Of a stretch of DNA of 40,038 bases, positions 24,521 through 32,969 are shown piece by piece. The stretch lies in contig LNEQ01000281.1 of the NCBI GenBank assembly GCA_001464995.1, forward strand, positions 1 to 40,038. The letters are read 5' to 3'. Numbering within the stretch: position 1 is the first letter of the stretch; every line of letters starts with the position of its first letter. This DNA is from Actinobacteria bacterium Ga0077541. GTDB taxonomy: Bacteria; Actinomycetota; Thermoleophilia; Miltoncostaeales; Miltoncostaeaceae. The notes under the pieces are model-generated. The model saw only the letters and a program-made list of their open reading frames with translations. It was not told the origin of the DNA and did no database searches. A program made the position numbers and the translations under genes.

Positions 24521-26142
24521 TGGAGAAGCCCTTCGCGATCACGCTCGACGCCGGCTCCTCGCGGGCCAACCACACCGGCTCGTGGCGCAACGAGCGCCCG
24601 GGGTACGTCCGCAACCTGCCCCCGTGCAACGCCGCCTGCCCCGCGGCGGAGGACGTCCAGGGCTGGCTCTTCCACGCCGAGGGCGGCGACTACGAGGCCG
24701 CCTGGCGGGCGATCGTCCGCGACAACCCCTTCCCCGCCGTCATGGGGCGCGTCTGCTACCACCCCTGCGAGACGGCCTGCCACCGGGGCCACCTGGACGA
24801 GGCGGTCGGCATCAACGCGGTCGAGCGCTTCCTCGGCGACCTCGCGATCGAGCGGGGCTGGGGGATCCCGGTCGAGGCGCCGGCGTCGGGCCGGAGCGTC
24901 CTGGTGGTGGGGGCGGGGCCGTCCGGGCTCAGCGCCGCCTACCACCTGCGGCTGCTCGGGCACGCGGTGGAGGTCCGCGACGCGGCGCCGGCCGCCGGCG
25001 GGATGATGCGCTACGGCATCCCGCGCTACCGCCTGCCGCGGCCGGTCCTCGACGCCGAGATCGCGCGCATCGGCGCCATGGGCGTCCGCTTCGCGCTCGG
25101 CCGGTCGGTGACGGACCTCGCGGCGGCGATGGCCGAGGGCGGACACGACGCGGCCTTCCTCGCGGTCGGCGCGGGCGTCGGCAGGAAGGCCCACGTCCCG
25201 GCCGGGGCCGCCGCACGGATCATCGACGCCGTCTCCTTCCTGCACGGGATGGAGGACGACGAGCCGCCGCGCATCGGGCGGCGGGTGGTGGTGTACGGCG
25301 GGGGCGACACGGCAGTCGACGCGGCCCGCACCGCGCGGCGCATGGGCGCCGAGCCCGTCATCGTGTACCGCCGCACGCGGCAGCGCATGCCGGCTCACGA
25401 CGCCGAGGTGGAGGAGGCGCTGGAGGAGGGGATCCTGGCGCGGTGGCTGTCGACGATCACCCAGGTCGAGGCGGGCGAGGTCACGGTCGAGCGGATGGAG
25501 CTCGACGCCGAGGGGTTCCCCCAGCCGACCGGCGAGACCGAGACGCTCGCCGCCGACACGGTGATCCTCGCCCTCGGCCAGGACTGCGACCTCGCGCTCG
25601 TGGAGGGCCTCGACGGCATCGAGGTCGAGGACGGCGTCGTGAGCGTCGGCCCGGACATGATGACCGGCCGGGCCGGGATCTTCGCCGGGGGCGACATGGT
25701 GCCGGCCGAGCGGACGGTCACGACCGCCGTCGGACACGGCCGCAGCGCGGCGCGCCACGTGGACGCGTGGCTGCGCGGGACGGCCCACGCGCCGGCCGCG
25801 CGGCCGCCGGCCGCCGGGTTCGACGCGCTCGAGACCTGGTACTACGAGGACGCGCCGCACGCGATGCGACCGCGGCTGGAGGCGGCGCGGCGCGCGTCCA
25901 CCTTCGACGAGGTCGTCAGCGGTCTCGACGAGACCACCGCCCTCTACGAGGCGCGGCGGTGCCTGTCGTGCGGCAACTGCTTCGAGTGCGACAACTGCTA
26001 CGGGGTCTGCCCCGACAACGCGATCGTGAAGCTGGGCCCGGGGCGGGGCTACCGGATCGACCTCGACTTCTGCAAGGGCTGCGGGATCTGCGTGCAGGAG
26101 TGCCCCTGCGGGGCCATGGCGATGGGCCCGGAGCCCGGCTGA
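24517..26142 (+). CDS. GltD-like NAD(P)H flavoprotein fused to a POR delta-type ferredoxin domain
   Basis: A 541-residue fusion. The N-terminus (about 30-90) has the cysteine-rich Fe-S module of glutamate synthase small subunits (CNAACPAAEDVQGWL, CYHPCETACHRG). It is followed by an FAD domain (VVGAGPSGLSAAY, about 130) and an NAD(P) domain (VVYGGGDTAVDAARTARR, about 260). The C-terminal 55 residues form a two-cluster ferredoxin (CLSCGNCFECDNCYGVCP, then CKGCGICVQECP) equivalent to the delta subunit PorD. This would let electrons pass between the oxidoreductase and NAD(P)H within one complex. GGAGG precedes the tandem ATGATG, and the gene overlaps the beta gene by four bases. It contains no glutamate synthase large subunit partner here. 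Confidence 0.9.
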   Translation: MMEKPFAITLDAGSSRANHTGSWRNERPGYVRNLPPCNAACPAAEDVQGWLFHAEGGDYEAAWRAIVRDNPFPAVMGRVCYHPCETACHRGHLDEAVGINAVERFLGDLAIERGWGIPVEAPASGRSVLVVGAGPSGLSAAYHLRLLGHAVEVRDAAPAAGGMMRYGIPRYRLPRPVLDAEIARIGAMGVRFALGRSVTDLAAAMAEGGHDAAFLAVGAGVGRKAHVPAGAAARIIDAVSFLHGMEDDEPPRIGRRVVVYGGGDTAVDAARTARRMGAEPVIVYRRTRQRMPAHDAEVEEALEEGILARWLSTITQVEAGEVTVERMELDAEGFPQPTGETETLAADTVILALGQDCDLALVEGLDGIEVEDGVVSVGPDMMTGRAGIFAGGDMVPAERTVTTAVGHGRSAARHVDAWLRGTAHAPAARPPAAGFDALETWYYEDAPHAMRPRLEAARRASTFDEVVSGLDETTALYEARRCLSCGNCFECDNCYGVCPDNAIVKLGPGRGYRIDLDFCKGCGICVQECPCGAMAMGPEPG

Positions 26143-26260
26143 CGCTCGCGCCGGGGCCCGCGCGCCGCGCTGCGGGAATGCCGCCGGGAGGAGGGCAGTG
26201 GGCTCCCGGATGCCGCCCGGCCGGCGGCCGCGGATGCTGTGCTCCGGACCGAGGAGGACC

Positions 26261-27196
26261 GTGCCGGCACAGCAGCATCCCGACGAGACGACGACCCGGC
26301 CCGGCGCCCCGCCGGCCGAGGTCGTGCTTGTGGCCAACGCGAACGCGAGCGGCATCCGCCGCGACGGCGGGCCCGAGAGGGTCGCCGCCGAGCTGACCGC
26401 CCTCGGGGCGCGCGTCGAGGTGGTGCTGACCCACAGCGTCGACGAGATGGCCCGGCTGTGGCGGCCCGAGCCGGGCCGGCTGCTCGCGCTACTCGGGGGC
26501 GACGGCACGCTGCACAGCGCCGTCAACCTCCCCGGCCCCGCCCCCGAGGTCGCGCTGATCCCCGCCGGCGGCGCGAACAACGTCGCCCGCTGCCTCGGGA
26601 TCCCGACGGACCCCGCCGGCGCCGCCCGGGTGGCGATGACCGGCGCCCCCACCGCGATCGACCTGATCGAGTGCCGCTCGGCGGCCGGCCGGGTGATCGC
26701 GGTCGAGGGCCTGAGCGTCGGCTTCCTCGCCCTGGCCCGCGCCCGCTACCACGCGAGCAACTCGTCGGACGTGCCCGCCGCCATCGCCGCGGGCGCCGCG
26801 GCGCTCGTGCACTTCCACCCCCTCGACGTGCGGCTGGTCGAGCACGGGGACCCGCGGGTCGTCCACATCGGCCAGCTCTTCGTGGCCAACATGCCCTGCT
26901 ACGGAACCCACCTGCGCGTCGCCCCGCACGCCGACCCGCGCGACGGCCTGCTCGACGTGGTCGCGCTCGACATCCCCGGTCGCCGCGCGATCCCGGCGAT
27001 GCTCGTGCGGCTGCGCAGGGGCACCCACCTGGCCCACCGCGGCGTGCGCGAGTGGCGCGCGGCGGGCATGAGGATCGAGACGCGGGGACGCTCTCCCGTG
27101 CGGGCGGACGCCGAGGACCTCGGGAGCGGCCCGGTGGACGTCCGGGTGCTGCCGGGCGCGCTCCGGGTCGTCGTGAGCGCGCCCCGATGCGCCTGA
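26261..27196 (+). CDS. Diacylglycerol kinase-family lipid kinase
   Basis: A 311-residue protein of the DAGK/YegS/sphingosine kinase family. The nucleotide-binding GGDGTLH is at residues 79-85, preceded by VVLVANANASG, the first strand of the domain. IPAGGANNVARCLGIP corresponds to the conserved GTxNDxAR loop, with GGANN in place of GTxND, and VADAEDL-like acidic residues lie near the C-terminus. GTG 26261 is chosen because GAGGAGG lies just before it. Family members phosphorylate diacylglycerol or similar lipids with ATP. It overlaps the following MFS-PAP2 fusion by 10 bases, so one mRNA encodes both a lipid kinase and a lipid phosphatase. Confidence 0.88.
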   Translation: MPAQQHPDETTTRPGAPPAEVVLVANANASGIRRDGGPERVAAELTALGARVEVVLTHSVDEMARLWRPEPGRLLALLGGDGTLHSAVNLPGPAPEVALIPAGGANNVARCLGIPTDPAGAARVAMTGAPTAIDLIECRSAAGRVIAVEGLSVGFLALARARYHASNSSDVPAAIAAGAAALVHFHPLDVRLVEHGDPRVVHIGQLFVANMPCYGTHLRVAPHADPRDGLLDVVALDIPGRRAIPAMLVRLRRGTHLAHRGVREWRAAGMRIETRGRSPVRADAEDLGSGPVDVRVLPGALRVVVSAPRCA

Positions 27197-29109
27197 GCGC
27201 CCCCCTCCCGCCCGCGGCGGTGCTGAGGGGCCTGTCGGTGTTCAGCGCCGCCGCGCTCGCAGCGGGGATGGGGCGCGCGGCGGTCACCACCTACCTACCC
27301 GTCGCGCTCGAGCGGATACGCGACGCCCCCGGGCTGATCGGCATCGTGATGCTCGTGAACGTGGCGGCGGGCTTCGCCGTCCCGCTCTGGGTCGGCGTGT
27401 GGAGCGACCGGCTGCGGGCCCGCGGCCACGGCCGCACGTTGCCCTTCATCCTCGGCGGGTCGCTGCTCACGTCGGGGGGGCTGATCGCGATCGCGGCGGG
27501 TGCGGGCACCGGTTATCTCACCCTGGCCGTCGCGGCTCTGGTCACCTACATCGGGCTCAACGCCGTCACGACGGCGCACCGGGCGCTCATCCCGGAGACC
27601 TTCGACGAGGACGACCGGGCGGGCGCGACCGGCGCCGAGGAGCTCGCGATGCTGCTCGGTGCGACGCTCGGCGTCGCCGCCGGCGGCCTGCTGGTGGAGT
27701 GGCGGATCTGGGCGCCCTTCGCGGCAGCCGCGGTCGCGGTGCCGCTGATCGCCGCCCCGACCGTCCTGCGCATGCGGCGGCGCGAGCGGACGGGCCCCGT
27801 GGGCCGGCCCGTCGTGCAGAGGGCGCCGCTGCGCTACTACGCGCGCATCGCCCGGCGGCCCGGGGTGCGGAACGTGCTGGCGGCCCAGACGCTGTGGGTG
27901 CTCGGCTACGCCGCGCTGCCATCCTTCTTCGTGCTCTACGCGCAGAACCAGCTCGGCCTGAGACCGTCGGTGGCAGGGGGCATGCTGGTGGCCTTCGGCG
28001 CGGTGTGCGGCGCGGCCATGCTGATCGCCGGGCTCGAGAGCCGCGCCGAGCGGCACGTGCCGCTGCTCGCTGCCGGCGTGGTGCTGATGGGGGGCGGGCT
28101 GCTCGCCATGACGCCCGCGGACAGGGCCGTCGACGCGGCCCCGGGCCTGATCTGCGCGGCGGCGGGCTTCGGGGTGCTTTCGACCCTCGGCTTCCCGGTG
28201 ATGGCCCGCTTCATCCCCGTGGGCGAGGCGGGCGCCTACACCGCCGCGTACTTCAGCGTCCGCTCGGTGGCGGGTGCGGTCGCCCTGCCGGCCGCCGGCG
28301 GGATCATCGCCGCCACGGGCAGCTACCGCTCGCTGGTGGCGTTCGGCGGCGGCGCCACGCTGCTCGCGCTGGCGCCCGTCGCCCTGCTGGCCGAGCGGCC
28401 GGCGGGCGCGTGGCGGCGATGGGTGCCGCCGCCCGGCCGCCGGGCGGCGCTGCGTGCCGGCGCGCTGGTCGGAGCCCTCGCGGCGTCGGCCCTGGCGCTC
28501 GGACTGCTCGCCGAGCGCCTCGCGCCCCTCGCGCGCGCCGACGAGTGGCTCTTCCGGCGGCTCAACGCGGCCCAGGAGCCGGTCGAGCTCGCCGACGACC
28601 TGATCATCGGCCCCGACGCCCGCAACTACGCCATCCTGGTCATCGGCTCCCTCCTGGCGGCGCTCCTCTGGAGACACGGCCGGGAGCTGCGCATCCTCCT
28701 GACGGTGACCCTCTCCGGGCTCGTCGCCTTCGGGGTCGTCCGGGTGCTCTGGACGATCTGGGACCGCGACCGGCCCCAGGAGCGGTGGGCGGACGTCGCG
28801 CTGGGTGGTCACGACTGGGCGCCCTACCCCTCCTTCCCCTCCGGGCACGTCGCCGTGTGGCTCGCCATGTCGCTCGCGATCGTCGCGTTCTTCCCGCGTG
28901 TCCGGGTGCCTCTGCTGGCCCTGGTCGCGGCGGTCGCGCTCACGCGGATCGTGGGCGGGGCGCATCTGCCCTCCGACGTCGTCGGCGCCGCGATCGTGGG
29001 CGCCGGGGCGTGGAGAATCGCGCAGACGTTGCTCGACGGGGCCTACGAGGCGGCGGCGCCGACGGCGACGGAGGGCGCCGTCGCGCCCGCCGTCACGGCA
29101 CGAACGTGA
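27187..29109 (+). CDS. MFS transporter fused to a PAP2-type phosphatase
   Basis: A 640-residue membrane protein of two normally separate families. Residues 1 to about 410 form a 12-helix major facilitator domain with the loop WSDRLRARGHGRTLPF after helix 2; it most resembles sugar/lipid-type MFS carriers. From about 430 a second membrane domain has the PAP2 motifs: DRDRPQERW (about 526), FPSGHVAVW (about 550) and TRIVGGAHLPSD (about 585). Motif 1 has arginine where lysine is usual. The gene starts within the lipid kinase gene. A flippase-phosphatase acting on lysophospholipid, phosphatidate or prenyl phosphate is plausible. Its 3' end overlaps the convergent PhoD gene by 17 bases. Confidence 0.88.
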   Translation: MRLSAPLPPAAVLRGLSVFSAAALAAGMGRAAVTTYLPVALERIRDAPGLIGIVMLVNVAAGFAVPLWVGVWSDRLRARGHGRTLPFILGGSLLTSGGLIAIAAGAGTGYLTLAVAALVTYIGLNAVTTAHRALIPETFDEDDRAGATGAEELAMLLGATLGVAAGGLLVEWRIWAPFAAAAVAVPLIAAPTVLRMRRRERTGPVGRPVVQRAPLRYYARIARRPGVRNVLAAQTLWVLGYAALPSFFVLYAQNQLGLRPSVAGGMLVAFGAVCGAAMLIAGLESRAERHVPLLAAGVVLMGGGLLAMTPADRAVDAAPGLICAAAGFGVLSTLGFPVMARFIPVGEAGAYTAAYFSVRSVAGAVALPAAGGIIAATGSYRSLVAFGGGATLLALAPVALLAERPAGAWRRWVPPPGRRAALRAGALVGALAASALALGLLAERLAPLARADEWLFRRLNAAQEPVELADDLIIGPDARNYAILVIGSLLAALLWRHGRELRILLTVTLSGLVAFGVVRVLWTIWDRDRPQERWADVALGGHDWAPYPSFPSGHVAVWLAMSLAIVAFFPRVRVPLLALVAAVALTRIVGGAHLPSDVVGAAIVGAGAWRIAQTLLDGAYEAAAPTATEGAVAPAVTART

Positions 29110-30319
29110 AGGTCTGACCCACCAGGCGCGCGCCCGTGTGGTTCCACCCCTCGAGGGCGATCTCGAGGCGGCGTCCGTCATCGCGGACGGTCATCGTCCC
29201 GAACTGCCCGCTGCCGTCGAACGCGCCGCCGCTGTAGGGGCCGCCCTTGATGCTCCCGTGGCGGTCGAGAGGGGCGGAGTGCAGCACCGGGAAGCCGGCG
29301 TGGCCGGTGCCCGAGTAGTCGGAGTGGCTGCCGTCGTCGAGGGCGACCATGTGGGCGTCGCCGGCGAGCATGACCGCCGGGATGCGCTCCCGCGCGACGA
29401 AGCGCGACAGCGCGGCGCGCTCGGTGGAGTAGCCGGCCCAGTCGTCGGCCCCGGGCGATGCCGGGCTGATCCACGGCACCGAGCTCACGAGGGCGACCAC
29501 CTGGCCGCGGTCGCGGGCCCGCAGCATCTCGCCCTCCAGCCACCCGCGCTGCACGGCGCCCAGCATGCTCTTGCGCGCGTCGTCGGGCGCCGCGGCGTCG
29601 CTGCGCTCGGAACGCAGGTCCATCAGCAGGAAGCGGACCCGGCCGAGCGTGAACGCCTGGTTCACCGGGCCGGTCCGCGCACCGCCCGCCAGGGGGCCGT
29701 GGGGCACGTACTCGCGGTACACGGCGCGCGCCGCGTCGCGGGTGGGCGAGGAGGAGCCCGCGTCGTTGGGCCCGTAGTCGTGGTCGTCCCAGATGTACGC
29801 GGCCCGCGTCGACAGCAGCAGGGCCTGCTGGGCGTCGCGCGTGAGGGTCACGTCGTACATGTCGCGGAACCGTTCGGGATCATCCGTCTCGATGTCGGCG
29901 TAGTACATGTCGCCGAGGATCAGGTAGAGGTCGGGGTCCGTGGCGCGGATGGCGTCGAAGACGGCCCCGTTCGAGCCGACGCGCGCGCAGCCGCCGATGG
30001 CGACCCGGAAGTCCGCGGCCCGCGCGGGGACGGTGCGCAGACGCCCGGCCCGCGTGCGATCGAGCGCGCCGTCGACCTCGAGGGCGTAGTGGTACTCGCG
30101 GCCGGGCCGCAGTCCGCGCACGTCGAACGCCAGCACCCCCTCCTCCGCGCCGCCCCCCGGGGCGTCGACCGTCGTCACGCGCTCGGAGAGCGCCGCGTCG
30201 CGGGCCACGACGAGCCGCACGCGCCCGGCCGGCTCCTGCAGGCGCGCCGTCACGCGGGCGCCCGTCGGGCTCGGCGCGCCCGCCCAGATCCAGCGCACGG
30301 GGCCGTCGGGGAGCCGCAC
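29093..30319 (-). CDS. PhoD-like metallophosphoesterase
   Basis: A 408-residue PhoD-type phosphatase/phosphodiesterase as read from GTG 30319. An N-terminal fibronectin-like region (WIWAGAPSPTGARVTARL) precedes the metal-binding core: FRVAIGGCARVGSNG, LYLILGDMYYAD, YIWDDHDYGPND and MLAGDAHMVAL. The family uses Fe and Ca or similar ions to hydrolyse phosphate mono- and diesters outside the cytoplasm. The reading frame continues open upstream to about 30368, encoding PYDYAFGPTHPESS, which fits the protein. This indicates the true N-terminus is the membrane segment encoded in another frame at 30361-30749. Confidence 0.88.
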   Translation of the reverse strand: MRLPDGPVRWIWAGAPSPTGARVTARLQEPAGRVRLVVARDAALSERVTTVDAPGGGAEEGVLAFDVRGLRPGREYHYALEVDGALDRTRAGRLRTVPARAADFRVAIGGCARVGSNGAVFDAIRATDPDLYLILGDMYYADIETDDPERFRDMYDVTLTRDAQQALLLSTRAAYIWDDHDYGPNDAGSSSPTRDAARAVYREYVPHGPLAGGARTGPVNQAFTLGRVRFLLMDLRSERSDAAAPDDARKSMLGAVQRGWLEGEMLRARDRGQVVALVSSVPWISPASPGADDWAGYSTERAALSRFVARERIPAVMLAGDAHMVALDDGSHSDYSGTGHAGFPVLHSAPLDRHGSIKGGPYSGGAFDGSGQFGTMTVRDDGRRLEIALEGWNHTGARLVGQTFTFVP

Positions 30320-30360
30320 CGACGACTCGGGGTGCGTCGGCCCGAAGGCGTAGTCGTACG

Positions 30361-30749
30361 GCCGCCGTCATCACCACCAGCAGGCCGGCGACGGCCACCG
30401 CCCCGAGCGCGATCGAGCGCCCCCTCAAGCCGAGCGCGATCAGGAGCGCTCCCGGCACCATCAGGACGGCGAAGGGGACGAACGCCGCCAGCGGGTGGTA
30501 CTCGAACGCCGCGAAGATTCCGATGCCCGCGGCGGACACGACGATCAGCGCGCCTCCGGCGACCGGCAGGCGCAGGGCCAGCAGCAGGCCGGCGGCCGCG
30601 ACGGCGAGCAGGCCGATCTGGATCCGGGTCTGCAGGGCCCCGGCGATCAGGGTGCCCTCGGGACCCTGGGGTATCCCGGCGGTCACCGCCAGGGCGGCGA
30701 ACCCGCCCAGCACGAGGGCGCACCAGGCGATGGCGAGGCGGCGGGCCAT
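30361..30749 (-). pseudogene. Membrane N-terminus split from the PhoD-like gene by an apparent frameshift
   Basis: The frame starts at ATG 30749 with GCGAGGA upstream and encodes about 130 residues with four or five hydrophobic helices (beginning MARRLAIAWCALVLGG). It then passes into nonsense overlapping the PhoD gene, in frame to 29880. At 30361-30371 the hydrophobic frame meets the PhoD frame, which is shifted by one position and is blocked upstream only by a TGA at this point. Joining the two gives one membrane-anchored phosphatase of about 550 residues. Whether the lesion is real, programmed or a sequencing/assembly error cannot be told here. Confidence 0.6.
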
Positions 30750-31531
30750 GGCGACATCCTCGCCCTCGCACCCCCCGCGGTCAGCGGCGCCGGCCCGGAT
30801 GCCGCCCGCAGGCTTCCCGCGCCGCCGCGGGGGATAACCGCACGCACGCGCCCGGTGCGCCCCGTCCGGGCGCACCGGGCGACCAGCTCAGCTCGGCTGG
30901 GGCACGATCCGGATGTAGGGCCCTCGGGCCAGATCTCCTTGGCCTGGTCGTTGGAGAGCGAGCCCGCGATGATCACGTCCTGGCCGAGCTGCCACTGGGC
31001 CGGGGTGGCGACCTTGTGGTTGGCGGTGAGCTGCAGCGAGTCGATCACACGCAGCACCTCGTCGAAGTTGCGCCCCGTGGTCATGGGGTAGACGAGGATC
31101 AGCTTCACCTTCTTGTCGGGCCCGATGACGAAGACGTTGCGCACCGTCTGGTTGTCGGCCGGAGTGCGCGCGAGGGGGTCGCCCTCGACCTCGGCCGGCA
31201 GCATCCCGTAGAGCTTGGACACGTTGAAGTCGGCGTCCGAGATGATCGGGTAGTTGGGCGCCGTCCCCTGCGTCTCGGCGATGTCCTTCGCCCACTCGGA
31301 GTGGCGGTCGAGCGGATCGACCGACAGGCCGATCACCTTCACGCCCCGGCGGGCGAAGTCGGGCTCGATCTGGGCCATGTAGCCGAGCTCGGTGGTGCAG
31401 ACCGGCGTGAAGTCCTTGGGGTGCGAGAAGAGCACGGCCCACGAGTCGCCGATCCACTCGTGGAAGCGGATGCGCCCCTCGGTGGTGTCGGCCTCGAAGT
31501 CGGGGGCCTCCTGGTTGATCTGCAGCGCCAT
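30683..31531 (-). CDS. 1-Cys peroxiredoxin (Prx6/AhpC-TSA), C-terminus apparently frameshifted
   Basis: The enzyme reduces peroxides through the cysteine in SHPKDFTPVCTTELG. The 1-Cys (Prx6) type is shown by the long C-terminal domain with LILVYPMTTGRNFDEVLRVI and QLTANHKVATPAQW. ATG 31531 has AGAGGAG eight bases upstream. After LSNDQAKEIWPEG the frame loses the family ending; instead the neighbouring frame reads PYIRIVPQPS and stops at 30888, exactly the expected C-terminus. A few residues that normally separate the two parts are also absent, which suggests a short out-of-frame deletion near 30918-30926. As written, the frame runs on to 30683 through a terminator hairpin. Confidence 0.88.
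   Translation of the reverse strand: MALQINQEAPDFEADTTEGRIRFHEWIGDSWAVLFSHPKDFTPVCTTELGYMAQIEPDFARRGVKVIGLSVDPLDRHSEWAKDIAETQGTAPNYPIISDADFNVSKLYGMLPAEVEGDPLARTPADNQTVRNVFVIGPDKKVKLILVYPMTTGRNFDEVLRVIDSLQLTANHKVATPAQWQLGQDVIIAGSLSNDQAKEIWPEGPTSGSCPSRAELVARCARTGRTGRVRAVIPRGGAGSLRAASGPAPLTAGGARARMSPWPAASPSPGAPSCWAGSPPWR
30850..30880. terminator. 13-bp hairpin downstream of the peroxiredoxin gene
   Basis: GCCCGGTGCGCCC (30850-30862) and GGGCGCACCGGGC (30868-30880) pair perfectly around CGTCC. It lies eight bases after the stop codon expected for the unbroken peroxiredoxin (30888). This supports that codon as the original end of the gene. Confidence 0.75.
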
Positions 31532-31657
31532 CGTCGTCACTCCTCTGGGGTCTCGCCGCGCGGGTGGGAACCGGTCCGTCGAAGAACGGGCCGGTGGATA
31601 CCAGATAAAGCTAGCGAGATTCCGGAGAATCGCGCCGCCCGGGACGGCCGCGCCGTT

Positions 31658-32806
31658 CTACCCGGCCCAGTCCCTGCGGGCGGCGCACGAGTTGACGCCG
31701 ACCTCGAGACGGGCCGCGTCGTCGGCCGGCATGTCATCGCCGAGGTTGACGGCGATGATCCGGAGGTGGTTCGCGGGCGTCGGCGGCAGCTGGGAGAGGA
31801 CCCGCGCCACGAAGGCCTCACGCTCCAGCACGAGCTCGGGAACGCGTCCGCGGACCTCGCCCAGCGTCGCCGTCAACGGGCCCGGGAGGCGGCCTCCGGC
31901 GTAGTGACAGGGCAGCAGGAGCGTGTCGTCGGGCAGCGGCGCGATCCGCTCGCCGAGGGTCGCGAAGAGCTGCCGGGCGGCCTCGCCGGCCCCGGCGTCA
32001 CCGGCCTCGAGGTCCGGGCGGGCGACCGAGTCGGTGAAGAGGCAGTCGCCGCCGATCAGGGCGGCCTCGCCGAGCGCGAGCCCGGTCATGTCGCTGGTGT
32101 GCCCCGGAAGCCCCACCACGCGCACGGCCTCGCCGCCGAGTGACAGCCGGTCGCCGTCGGCGACCGGCGCGATCGCGTCCCCGTAGCGCAGACCACGCCG
32201 CAGCGCGGCGCCCGACAGGTGCAACGTCGCCCCCGCCGCCGCGGCCAGCTCGCGGGCGCCGGAGAGATGGTCGGCGTGGATGTGCGTGTCGAACACGCGC
32301 GTGATGCGCGCCCCGCGTGCCTGCGCCTCGTCCAGGTACGGCGCGATGCCGGGGGCGGGATCGACGACCAGGGCCTCCCCGTCGGAGATGACCAGGTACG
32401 ACAGGCAGCCCCGCGCCTCGCGCCGGAGCTGCACGACAGCGAAGGGCGCGTCCACCGCGACCTCGGATGCCTGCAGCACCCGCGACCAGCCGATCATGCC
32501 GCCGCCCACACTGAGCACCTCGGCGAAGCGGTCGAGAAGGGCGGCGGCCACCCGGCGGGAGCCGATGCCGGCGTGGCAGATCACGCGCACCCGCGCATCG
32601 GCGGGGATCCCGGCGAGCAGGTCGTCCGCGCCGGCCGCCAGCTCGTCCTCGGGCGCGTTGCGGAGCCGGCGCGCACCCGGGACGCGCCATGCCGCGTAGG
32701 ACGCGCGATCACGGGTGTCGAGCACGACGACGTCGGCGCGCTCCCGCAGCTCGGCCTCGAAGCGGGCCGGTGCGATGTCCTCCACAGCCGGGGCGATCTG
32801 GCTCAC
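31658..32806 (-). CDS. Rhodanese domain fused to an ETHE1-like metallo-beta-lactamase fold hydrolase
   Basis: A 382-residue fusion starting at GTG 32806. Residues 10 to about 105 form a rhodanese domain with the active-site loop VICHAGIGSRR. Residues from about 125 form an MBL-fold domain with the metal site THIHADHLSGA, GLPGHTSDMTG, GGDCLFTD and LPCHYAGG. This resembles persulfide dioxygenases, which oxidise glutathione or other thiol persulfides to sulfite; the rhodanese would exchange sulfane sulfur. The more familiar fusions have the MBL domain first, so the order here is reversed. It precedes the peroxiredoxin in the same direction, 126 bases away, which suggests a thiol-stress pair. Confidence 0.9.
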   Translation of the reverse strand: MSQIAPAVEDIAPARFEAELRERADVVVLDTRDRASYAAWRVPGARRLRNAPEDELAAGADDLLAGIPADARVRVICHAGIGSRRVAAALLDRFAEVLSVGGGMIGWSRVLQASEVAVDAPFAVVQLRREARGCLSYLVISDGEALVVDPAPGIAPYLDEAQARGARITRVFDTHIHADHLSGARELAAAAGATLHLSGAALRRGLRYGDAIAPVADGDRLSLGGEAVRVVGLPGHTSDMTGLALGEAALIGGDCLFTDSVARPDLEAGDAGAGEAARQLFATLGERIAPLPDDTLLLPCHYAGGRLPGPLTATLGEVRGRVPELVLEREAFVARVLSQLPPTPANHLRIIAVNLGDDMPADDAARLEVGVNSCAARRDWAG

Positions 32807-32838
32807 GACGCGACTCTTCCTTATGGCGGCGGGTGGCT

Positions 32839-32860
32839 CCGGGTTATGCCCGACACCCGG
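32839..32860. promoter_or_regulatory. Interrupted palindrome upstream of the rhodanese-MBL gene
   Basis: CCGGGT (32839-32844) and ACCCGG (32855-32860) flank ten bases, 33 bases upstream of the GTG at 32806, where an operator could overlap the promoter. The rest of the 163-base divergent region shows no other clear signal. Confidence 0.3.
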
Positions 32861-32969
32861 CACTCTAGACCGCGCGCCCGAGCGACCGCCACCGCGGCCC
32901 GGCCGGACGGGTGGTGCCGCCGGCCCGCCGCGTGTTCGGGATCGTCCGCAGCGGGTAGCTGAAACCTCG

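Noticed and set aside
22034-26652. Two very long minus-strand open frames (22034-24427 and 24319-26652)
   Set aside because: Both are antisense to the 2-oxoacid:ferredoxin oxidoreductase operon, whose subunits carry full family motifs.
28805-32143. A 1112-residue open frame on the plus strand
   Set aside because: It is antisense to the PhoD, peroxiredoxin and rhodanese-MBL genes, which have clear motifs. Its product is low-complexity Arg/Gly/Ala sequence, the usual shadow of high-GC genes.
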